The notes under the pieces were generated by a model. The model saw nothing but the letters and a program-made list of their open reading frames with translations, made no database searches and was not told the DNA's origin. A DNA stretch of 13,611 nt from DATAFT01 sp035544635 (GTDB lineage: Bacteria; Acidobacteriota; Thermoanaerobaculia; Multivoradales; Multivoraceae), in contig DATKDQ010000126.1 in the NCBI GenBank assembly GCA_035544635.1, positions 1 through 13,611 on the forward strand, given 5' to 3'. The position numbers and the translations under genes were made by a program. Within the stretch, counting starts at the first letter, position 1. Each line of letters opens with the position of its first letter. Positions 5,923-12,102 of the stretch are shown piece by piece.

Positions 5923-6684
5923 ATGACGCAGCACCCTGCCCTCACCCTGGTCATGCCCGTCTACAACGAAGAGGCGGCGGTGGCGGGTGTCGTCCGCGCC
6001 TGGGCCGCCGAGCTCGACCGACTGGGTATCGACTACGAGCTGCGGGTCTACGACGACGGATCGCGCGACCGCAGCGCCGAGGTGCTCGAAGCGCTGTCGA
6101 GCGAGATCCCGCGCCTGCTCGTCACCCGCCACGCCAACCGCGGTCATGGCCCCACCATCCTGCGCGGCTACCGCGAGGCGCGCGGCGAGTGGGTGTTCCA
6201 GACTGACAGCGACGGCGAGATGGAGCCCGACTCCTTCGGCAAGCTGTGGGAGCGGCGCCACCAGCACGACTTTCTCTTCGGGGTCCGCGCCGGACGGGAG
6301 TGGACCGCGCCGCGCTGGGTGATGACGCGGGCGTCGCGGCTGGCCGTGCGCGCGCTGTTCGGCCGCGGCGTCGAGGACGTGAACACCCCCTACCGCCTGA
6401 TGCGGCGCCAGCCGCTGGCGCGGCTCCTCGCCGGTCTCCCCGACGACCTGTTCGCGCCCAACGTGATCCTGTCGGGCCTGGCGGTACGTGCCGGGCTGCG
6501 GATCTGGCAGACGCCGGTGCCCCACCAGGGTCGCCGCCACGGCGGCGGGTCGCTCGGGAGCCTGCGCAAGCTGTGGAAGCCCGCCAGCCGCTCGCTGCGG
6601 CAGACGATCGCCATCGCTCGCGCCGGGGCCGGCGATCCCGATCCGCGACGCGGCTCGCGCGGGGACGGGGGAACCAGCGCATGA
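5923..6684 (+). CDS. Family 2 glycosyltransferase (second copy type)
   Basis: A 253 aa GT-A fold enzyme without membrane helices. Motifs seen: LTLVMPVYNEEAAV (residues 7-20), RVYDDGSRDRS with D44/D45, HANRGHGPTILRGYREARGEW (70-90), and the metal-binding FQTDSDGEM with D95/D97. Also present are DVNTPYRLMRR (152-162) and the QGRRHGGGSLGS loop (202-213) typical of lipid-phosphate-directed GT2 enzymes. It is only distantly similar to the glycosyltransferase at 3861-4664, so the two probably act on different donors or acceptors. The ATG at 5923 has just a weak GAGAG before it. Its TGA overlaps the ATG of the mutase gene (ATGA), a strong sign that the two proteins work in one pathway. A role in adding galactofuranose is attractive but unproven; it lacks obvious likeness to mycobacterial GlfT2. 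Confidence 0.92.
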   Translation: MTQHPALTLVMPVYNEEAAVAGVVRAWAAELDRLGIDYELRVYDDGSRDRSAEVLEALSSEIPRLLVTRHANRGHGPTILRGYREARGEWVFQTDSDGEMEPDSFGKLWERRHQHDFLFGVRAGREWTAPRWVMTRASRLAVRALFGRGVEDVNTPYRLMRRQPLARLLAGLPDDLFAPNVILSGLAVRAGLRIWQTPVPHQGRRHGGGSLGSLRKLWKPASRSLRQTIAIARAGAGDPDPRRGSRGDGGTSA

Positions 6685-8096
6685 AGGATCCCGGCCGCGT
6701 CCTCATCGCCGGCGCCGGACCGACCGGCCTGGGCGCGGCGTGGCGGCTCCACGAGCTCGGCTGCGACGATTTCCTGGTGCTCGAGGCGGCCGGCGGGCCG
6801 GGCGGGCTCGCCTCGAGCTTCCGCGACCGGCAGGGCTTCACCTGGGACGTCGGCGGCCACGTCCAGTTCTCGCACTACGCCTACTACGACCAGGTGCTCG
6901 ATCGCGCCGTCACCTGCGGCTGGCTCGAGCACGAGCGCGAGTCGTGGATCTGGATCAAGGGGCGCTGGGTTCCCTACCCGTTCCAGAACAACATCCACCG
7001 GCTGCCCGAGGAGGACTGCCGGCGGGCGCTCGACGATCTCGAGCGCGCCGCGGCCGCGCCGTGCGACGGCAAGCCCGCGCACTTCCGCGACTGGATCGCG
7101 ACCACCTTCGGCGCGGGGATCGCCGAGATCTTTCTCTACCCCTACAACTTCAAGGTGTGGGGCTACCCGCTCGACCGGCTGAGCGTCGCCTGGATGGGCG
7201 AGCGAGTGGCGGTGCCCGACGTCGAGCGCATCAAGCGCAACATCCGCGACAGCCGCGACGATGTCTCCTGGGGGCCGAACAACCGGTTCCGCTTCCCGCT
7301 TCACGGCGGCACCGGCGAGATCTGGCGGTCGGTGGCGGCGCTGCTGCCGCCCGAGCGCCTGCGGTTCGGCGCGCGCATCGCGTCGATCGATCTCGACTCG
7401 AGGAGCGTCCGGCTCGACGACGGGGCTCGCATGCCCTTCGATCACCTGGTCACGTCGATGCCGCTCGACCTCCTGTGCGAGCGCTGCGAGGGGGTCGACG
7501 CCGCCGCCGCCAGGCGCGCGGCCGCCGCTCTCGTCCACAGCTCGGTCCACATCCTCGGCATCGGCCTGCGCGGCGACCGCCCCGAGACGCTGCGCAAGAA
7601 GTGCTGGATGTACTTCCCCGAGAGCCACAGCCCGTACTACCGCGTCACGGTGTTCTCGAACTACTCGCCGCACAACGCGCCAGCAGGCTCCGGCTACTGG
7701 TCGCTGATGGCCGAGGTCTGCGAGTCCCCGGCCAAGCCGGTCGACGCCGCAGGTCTTCGTGAGTGGACTCTCGCCGCACTGCGGCAGGACGGTCTCGTCG
7801 GCCGGGACACCGAGGTCGTGAGCTTCTGGCATCGCCGCGAGGAGCACGGCTACCCGACGCCGTTCCGCGGGCGCGACCAGGTGCTCGAGGCGATCCGCCC
7901 GGCGCTCGAGGCGCGCGGCGTCTACTCGCGGGGCCGCTTCGGCGCCTGGAAGTACGAGGTCTCCAACCAGGACCACAGCTTCATGCAGGGCGTCGAGGTC
8001 GTCGACCGGCTCACCGGCGAGGGCGACGAGCCGACGATCAACCGGCCGGAGTACGCCAACAGCGGCGTCTTCCTGCGGGCGCGTGAGGGAGGTTAG
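6681..8096 (+). CDS. glf: UDP-galactopyranose mutase, eukaryotic-type
   Basis: A 471 aa FAD enzyme that would interconvert UDP-galactopyranose and UDP-galactofuranose, the donor for galactofuranose glycans. It opens with the FAD-binding GAGPTGLGAAWRL (residues 11-23) and GGLASSF. The rest follows the Aspergillus/protist mutases almost motif by motif: DVGGHVQFSHYAYYD (56-70), WVPYPFQNNI (96-105), PYNFKVWGYP (154-163), WMGERVAVP (171-179), WGPNNRFRFPLHGGTGEIW (197-215), KCWMYFPE (307-314), FSNYSPHNAP (325-334), HGYPTP (389-394) and RGRFGAWKYEVSNQDHSF (417-434). Active-site equivalents of the fungal enzyme are all here: H60, F63, Y99, Q102, N156, R175, N200, W309, Y311, R321, Y391, R419, Y425. 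Classic bacterial Glf is about 370-390 aa and reads differently. This one is a little shorter than the roughly 510 aa fungal form. Start ATG 6681 overlaps the preceding stop. Homology is recalled from memory, not searched. Confidence 0.88.
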   Translation: MKDPGRVLIAGAGPTGLGAAWRLHELGCDDFLVLEAAGGPGGLASSFRDRQGFTWDVGGHVQFSHYAYYDQVLDRAVTCGWLEHERESWIWIKGRWVPYPFQNNIHRLPEEDCRRALDDLERAAAAPCDGKPAHFRDWIATTFGAGIAEIFLYPYNFKVWGYPLDRLSVAWMGERVAVPDVERIKRNIRDSRDDVSWGPNNRFRFPLHGGTGEIWRSVAALLPPERLRFGARIASIDLDSRSVRLDDGARMPFDHLVTSMPLDLLCERCEGVDAAAARRAAAALVHSSVHILGIGLRGDRPETLRKKCWMYFPESHSPYYRVTVFSNYSPHNAPAGSGYWSLMAEVCESPAKPVDAAGLREWTLAALRQDGLVGRDTEVVSFWHRREEHGYPTPFRGRDQVLEAIRPALEARGVYSRGRFGAWKYEVSNQDHSFMQGVEVVDRLTGEGDEPTINRPEYANSGVFLRAREGG

Positions 8097-8109
8097 CGCC
8101 GAGCGCGGG

Positions 8110-8135
8110 GCGCAGCCTCCAACCCGCGGCTGCGC
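8110..8135. other. Stem-loop after the mutase gene, possible terminator
   Basis: GCGCAGCC (8110-8117) and GGCTGCGC (8128-8135) make a perfect 8-bp stem with a 10-base loop, 13 bases after the mutase stop. No T-run follows. It may end the glycan transcript or only stabilise its 3' end. The rest of the spacer, to 8303, shows no clear gene or promoter. Confidence 0.3.
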
Positions 8136-8303
8136 GCCGTCCCAACTGCAGAGGCGTGCTGCTAGGCTCGCTTCATTGCGGAGTCGCCCGCGCGGTCACC
8201 TTCTGGCGTCATGCTCCGGGTCAACGGACCGGCGGGAAGTCGAGTCCTCCGATAACCCGTCCCGTGCGCCGGCGCCGCACCTGCGCGGCGTTCGCCCGTT
8301 CTC

Positions 8304-9614
8304 ATGTTGATCGCCAGCCTGATCCTTGCCGCGGTCATGATCCTGGTCAACGCGCTCTACGTCGCGGCGGAGTTCGGCGCGGTCAGCGCGCGCCGCAGCC
8401 GGCTGCAGAACCTGGCGCAGAACGGCGATCGACTCGCGCGCATCGCGCTCGAGCAGATCGATCCCCCGGAGCGGCTCGACCGCTACGTGGCGGCCTGCCA
8501 GGTCGGTATCACCCTCTCCAGCCTCGGCCTGGGCGCGGCGGGGCAGGCGCTGCTCGCCCCTCGGCTGGCGCCCCTGGTGATGGAGCGCGCCGCGATGACG
8601 CCGGAGGCGGCGCTCTCTGCGGCGGCGATCGCGGTGCTGATCGTCTTCACCTCGTCGCAGATGGTCCTGGGCGAGCTCTTTCCCAAGTCGCTGGCGCTGA
8701 GCAACCCGACCACCATGGTCCGGCTCTGCGCTCTCCCGATGCGCTGGTCGAGCCTGGTTCTCGGCCCCTTCGTCAGGGTCCTCAACGGCAGCGGCAACCT
8801 GGTCCTGCGGGGCCTCGGATTCGAGCCGAGCGGGCATACCCACGTGCACTCGCCCGAAGAGCTCGAGCTGCTGCTCGCCGAGAGCAGCAGCGGCGGCGCA
8901 CTGGACGCGGAGGAGTCGCGGCGGCTGCGGCGCGCTCTCCAGCTCAGGCTGCGTCGAGCGCGGCACCTGATGACGCCGCGAAGAAGAATCGTCGCGCTCG
9001 ACGCCGATCTGCCGTTCGAGGAGCTGGTCCGACAGGTTCGCGACAGCCCGTACACGCGACTCCCCGTCTATCGCGGCGATCGCGACAACGTCATCGGCTT
9101 CCTGCACGCCCGAGATGTCGCAGCCCGGCTGCTCCTCGAGGGTCCACCGCCGGCGCTCGAGGAGCTGCTGCGGGATGCCGTCGCCGTGCCCGAGTCCATG
9201 ACCAGCGATCAGCTGCTGCAGACCATGCGTTCGCGGCGCGCCCTCCAGATCATGGTGCTCGACGAGTTCGGCGGCATCGCGGGTCTGATCTCCCCGAGCG
9301 ACGTCCTGCGCGAGGTCCTGGGGGTGGTCCCGGAGGACCAAGGCAGCGCGCCCACGGTGCCCGCGCGGCTCCCCGACGGACGGGTCCGCCTCCCCGGACG
9401 GCTGCCGCTCGATCGCGCCGCCCGCTGGACCGGCGTCGCGTGGGAGGGTGAAGCGGAGACGGTGGGGGGGCTGGTGTCGGAGGTGCTCGGCCGCCTGCCC
9501 CAGACCGGGGAACGCCTGGTGATCGCGGGCGTCCGCGTCGAGGTCGAAGCGGTCCGCGATCGCGCCGTGGTCAGCGTGGTCGCGACGCCGGTGGAGGTTT
9601 CGGGCGGTGGCTGA
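8304..9614 (+). CDS. CNNM/CorC-type transport protein (DUF21 + CBS pair + CorC/HlyC), first copy
   Basis: A 436 aa inner-membrane protein of the HlyC/CorC (CNNM) family. Studied members move or regulate Mg2+ (some export it in exchange for Na+) or affect Co2+ resistance. The N-terminal DUF21 membrane domain spans about residues 1-180, with an entry helix carrying VNALYVAAEFGAV (15-27), helices near 62-92 and 103-131, and the conserved VLGELFPKSLAL (121-132). Two CBS domains follow at about 222-345 (HLMTPRRRIVALDAD; TRLPVYRGDRDNVIGFLHARD; LDEFGGIAGLISPSD), the usual site for ATP-Mg sensing. The C-terminal CorC/HlyC domain is at about 355-430. The ATG at 8304 has no visible Shine-Dalgarno, so start efficiency is uncertain. 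The pre-CBS segment is more degenerate than in the second copy. Confidence 0.93.
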   Translation: MLIASLILAAVMILVNALYVAAEFGAVSARRSRLQNLAQNGDRLARIALEQIDPPERLDRYVAACQVGITLSSLGLGAAGQALLAPRLAPLVMERAAMTPEAALSAAAIAVLIVFTSSQMVLGELFPKSLALSNPTTMVRLCALPMRWSSLVLGPFVRVLNGSGNLVLRGLGFEPSGHTHVHSPEELELLLAESSSGGALDAEESRRLRRALQLRLRRARHLMTPRRRIVALDADLPFEELVRQVRDSPYTRLPVYRGDRDNVIGFLHARDVAARLLLEGPPPALEELLRDAVAVPESMTSDQLLQTMRSRRALQIMVLDEFGGIAGLISPSDVLREVLGVVPEDQGSAPTVPARLPDGRVRLPGRLPLDRAARWTGVAWEGEAETVGGLVSEVLGRLPQTGERLVIAGVRVEVEAVRDRAVVSVVATPVEVSGGG

Positions 9615-10938
9615 GATCCTCTTCGTGCTCGCGGTGACGGCCGCCCTGATCGTCGCCAACGGCATGTTCGTCGCCGCCGAGTTCGCGATCATCGGCACGT
9701 CGCGGCCCGCGGTGCAGGCGCACGCGCAACGAGGGGACCGGGGAGCGCGCAGGGTCGCCGGGATCGTGGGCAACCCGGTGCGACTCGATCGCTACATCGC
9801 CACCGCCCAGCTCGGCATCACCTCGGCGAGCCTCGGTCTGGGCATGTACGGCGAGCACACGCTCGCGGTGTGGATCCTCGAGGGGTTCGAGCGGGTCGGG
9901 TGGGCGGCTTGGGTGGGCGCCCACGGGGCGGCCAGCGTCCTCGCGGTGACGGTGATGACCTACTTCCACATCGTGTTCGGGGAGATGGTGCCAAAGTCGC
10001 TCGCGCTGCAGCACGCCGAAGCGACGGCGATCCGCATCTCGCTGCCGATGCGCTGGCTCCAGTGGCTGCTCTCGCCGTTCATCCTGGTGTTGAACGGAAT
10101 CGGCAACGGGCTCCTGCGTGTGCTCGGCATCGACCGCCGGAGCGGCGCGGCGCACATGTTCACGCCGGAGGAGATCGAGATCATCGTCAGCGAGACGCAG
10201 GAGAAGGGCGAGCTGCCGGAGCTCCCCGGACACGTGGTGCGCGAGCTGTTCGACTTCTTCGAGCTGACCGCCGAGCAGGTGATGGTGCCCCGGATCCACG
10301 TGATCGGCCTCGAGCTCGGCGCCCGCCGGGCCGACCTCGCCGCGGCGCTCCGCAAGGAGATCCACACCCGCTACCCGGTCTACGTCGACGATCTCGATCA
10401 CATCGTCGGCTTCGTCCATGCCAAGGACCTCATCCGACTCGCGCTCGAGAACCGCCCGCTCGACACCGCGACGGTGCGGCCGTCGCCGTACGTCCCGGGG
10501 AGCCTGTCGCTCGAACGGGTGCTCGAGATGATGCACCGGGACAAGGCGCAGCAGGTCGTAGTGCTGGACGAGCACGGCGGAACCGCCGGCATCCTCACCC
10601 TCGAGGACCTCTTCGAGGAGCTGGTGGGCGAGCTCGACGAGGGGGACGGCGCCCGGCCCGAGATCGCGAGGCTCGGAGAAGGCGTTCTCCTGGCCGAGGG
10701 CACGGCGCGGCTGGAAGAGATCGCGGAGGCGCTCGGGGTTCCCCTGCGTCACGAGGACGTCGAGACCGTGAGCGGCCTCGTGCTGGCGATCCTCGGCCGG
10801 CCGCCGGCGGCCGGCGATCAGGTGGTCTGGGACGGCGTCGAGTTGCGCGTCGTCACCATCGACGGCCGCGGTGTCGGACAGACGAGGATCCGCGTCCTGC
10901 ACCAGGATCGCGGGCCCGACGGGTCAGCCCGAGCCTGA
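9607..10938 (+). CDS. CNNM/CorC-type transport protein, second copy
   Basis: A 443 aa paralogue of the upstream gene with the same order of domains. DUF21 covers about residues 1-180 (NGMFVAAEFAIIG at 18-30; IVFGEMVPKSLALQ at 122-135), the CBS pair about 215-340 (FDFFELTAEQVMVPRIHV; TRYPVYVDDLDHIVGFVHAKDL; LDEHGGTAGILTLEDLFEELVGE), and CorC/HlyC about 345-435. The LTxxQVMVPR and GGTAGILTLEDLFEELVGE stretches are closer to the family consensus than in copy one. The GTG start at 9607 has GGAGG nine bases upstream and overlaps the first gene by 8 bp, so the two are translated together. Paired CNNM genes are common and may form hetero-oligomers; that is inference here. Its 3' end overlaps the opposite-strand flippase gene by 15 bp. 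Confidence 0.94.
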   Translation: MAEILFVLAVTAALIVANGMFVAAEFAIIGTSRPAVQAHAQRGDRGARRVAGIVGNPVRLDRYIATAQLGITSASLGLGMYGEHTLAVWILEGFERVGWAAWVGAHGAASVLAVTVMTYFHIVFGEMVPKSLALQHAEATAIRISLPMRWLQWLLSPFILVLNGIGNGLLRVLGIDRRSGAAHMFTPEEIEIIVSETQEKGELPELPGHVVRELFDFFELTAEQVMVPRIHVIGLELGARRADLAAALRKEIHTRYPVYVDDLDHIVGFVHAKDLIRLALENRPLDTATVRPSPYVPGSLSLERVLEMMHRDKAQQVVVLDEHGGTAGILTLEDLFEELVGELDEGDGARPEIARLGEGVLLAEGTARLEEIAEALGVPLRHEDVETVSGLVLAILGRPPAAGDQVVWDGVELRVVTIDGRGVGQTRIRVLHQDRGPDGSARA

Positions 10939-12015
10939 CCGTTCAGCGCCGCCGCAGGCGTTCCCGTCCGCGGCGTCGCGGGAGGTGATGGCCTCGGCCC
11001 GAGCGAGCCCGCGAACCTCGTCGATCCGCATCGAGCTCTGCAGCAGGCAGAGCCCGCCGATCGCCACCGTGGGCAGCCAGGACGCGGCATGGGCGAGCAG
11101 CGCGAACGCCTGCGCCGGCGTCGCGGCGTAGCCGAGCAGGTCGCCCACCACCAGCACGGCGGCGGCGTGGAAGGTGCCGACGTAGCCGGGCGCGGAGGGC
11201 AGCGAGACGGCGACCGTGGTGGCGACCACGACGAGGCCGGTCTCGAGCCAGGTGAGCGAGATCCCCGCGGCGCGCGCGGCCATCCAGGTGACGACGCCGT
11301 AGGCCAGCCAGATGACGGCGGTCTGGAGCGCGATCGGCGGGAGCAGCCGCATGTCGCCCAGGGTCAAGAGCCCGCGCAGGAACGAGCGTGCGAGCGCCCC
11401 GAAACGCCCGCCGCGGCCGGCGAGCGTGCCGAGCCAGGCGCGCACCCGCGCCGAGCGCGACGCCCCGACCAGCCCGCCGAAGCCCGCGGCGACCAGCGCG
11501 ACCGCGCCCCAGCGCGATCCGCTCGCGACCCGCGAGTCGCCCGCGAGTGGCACCACCAGCGCCGCCAACAGGACCGCGCTCGCCACGTCGAGCAGGCGTT
11601 CGACGGCGATCGAGCCGAGCGCCGCCCCGGTGTCGACGCGGGTCCCGCGCCGGCCGAGCGCGACCGCGCGCATGAGCTCGCCGAGGCGCAGCGGCAGCAC
11701 GCCGTTGCCGAAGTAGCCGATCATCGTCGCCGAAAAGAGCGGCTCGAGACCAACGCGATCGATCGGCGCCAGCAGGAGCCGCCAGCGCCAGGCGCGCACG
11801 GCGACGGCGAAGACGGTGAGCGCACCGGCGCCGGCGAACCATGGCCAGCTCGCCTGGACCAGCGCGGCACGCAGCGCTTCGAGGTCGACGCGGCGGAAGG
11901 CGACGGCGAGCCCGGCGAGAGCGATCAGGAGCCCGCCGATCGTCTTCGCCCAGGCGACGGGCGATCGCCGGCGGCGGCCCATCGGCCGGCGACCCGGCTC
12001 CGGCGCGACGCTCAT
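10924..12015 (-). CDS. Flippase-like membrane protein, LPG-synthase transmembrane / AglD2-like family (UPF0104)
   Basis: A 363 aa polytopic membrane protein of the family related to the transmembrane half of lysylphosphatidylglycerol synthase (MprF), often called flippase-like. Relatives move or act on lipid-linked sugars or aminoacylated lipids. The typical features are all there: a basic N-terminus, a first helix at about 24-40, AWRWRLLLAP (75-84), the signature GYFGNGVLPLRLGELMRAVAL (100-120), ERLLDVASAVLLAALVVPLAG (139-159), and SLPSAPGYVGTFHAA (271-285). At least seven hydrophobic segments are visible. There is no soluble catalytic domain. The ATG at 12015 has GAGG four bases upstream and is preceded by a coupled mini-ORF. 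It lies 87 bp after the NHL/Agl23-like gene on the same strand, so the pair is probably one operon for lipid-linked sugar handling. Substrate unknown. Confidence 0.88.
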   Translation of the reverse strand: MSVAPEPGRRPMGRRRRSPVAWAKTIGGLLIALAGLAVAFRRVDLEALRAALVQASWPWFAGAGALTVFAVAVRAWRWRLLLAPIDRVGLEPLFSATMIGYFGNGVLPLRLGELMRAVALGRRGTRVDTGAALGSIAVERLLDVASAVLLAALVVPLAGDSRVASGSRWGAVALVAAGFGGLVGASRSARVRAWLGTLAGRGGRFGALARSFLRGLLTLGDMRLLPPIALQTAVIWLAYGVVTWMAARAAGISLTWLETGLVVVATTVAVSLPSAPGYVGTFHAAAVLVVGDLLGYAATPAQAFALLAHAASWLPTVAIGGLCLLQSSMRIDEVRGLARAEAITSRDAADGNACGGAERSGSG

Positions 12016-12029
12016 CGAGCCTCGTTCAT
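12012..12029 (-). CDS. Five-codon mini-ORF (MNEAR) coupled to the flippase start
   Basis: ATG at 12029-12027 is followed by four sense codons and a TGA at 12014-12012 that overlaps the flippase ATG as ATGA. A GAGG four bases before the mini-ORF start makes it look translatable. It lies within the 14-bp tandem repeat. It may feed ribosomes to the next start or be a by-product of the duplication. Confidence 0.3.
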   Translation of the reverse strand: MNEAR

Positions 12030-12041
12030 CGCGCCTCGTTC
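12014..12041. repeat. Tandem duplication of a 14-bp start-site unit
   Basis: Two head-to-tail 14-bp copies (12014-12027 and 12028-12041) match at 13 of 14 positions. On the minus strand each reads GAACGAGGCnCGAT and so brings a GAGG ribosome site and the first two bases of an ATG. The repeat therefore gives the flippase gene two successive start signals. Confidence 0.7.
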
Positions 12042-12059
12042 GACCCTGACTCCGCGGCT

Positions 12060-12092
12060 CTCGCGCGCTGGCTCGGCCGGAGCGCGCTCGAG
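12060..12092. other. Intergenic stem-loop between NHL and flippase genes
   Basis: CTCGCGCGCT (12060-12069) can pair with AGCGCG-CT-CGAG (12081-12092), a 10-bp stem with a two-base bulge and an 11-base loop. It sits 10 bases after the stop of the NHL gene and could protect or attenuate the transcript into the flippase gene. GC-rich DNA makes such stems frequent, so support is weak. Confidence 0.25.
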
Positions 12093-12102
12093 GGTGCGCC
12101 GC

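Noticed and set aside
6390..7976. A long open frame on the minus strand (528 codons) opposite the mutase gene.
   Set aside because: It lies wholly opposite a clear gene with strong family motifs, and its protein is Arg/Ala/Pro/Glu-rich without recognisable domains. Long antisense frames are expected in DNA with very high GC at third codon positions.
8196..10902. Two long minus-strand frames (525 and 443 codons) opposite the CNNM genes.
   Set aside because: Shadows of the two real genes in GC-rich DNA. No start context, no domain, and composition unlike a folded protein.
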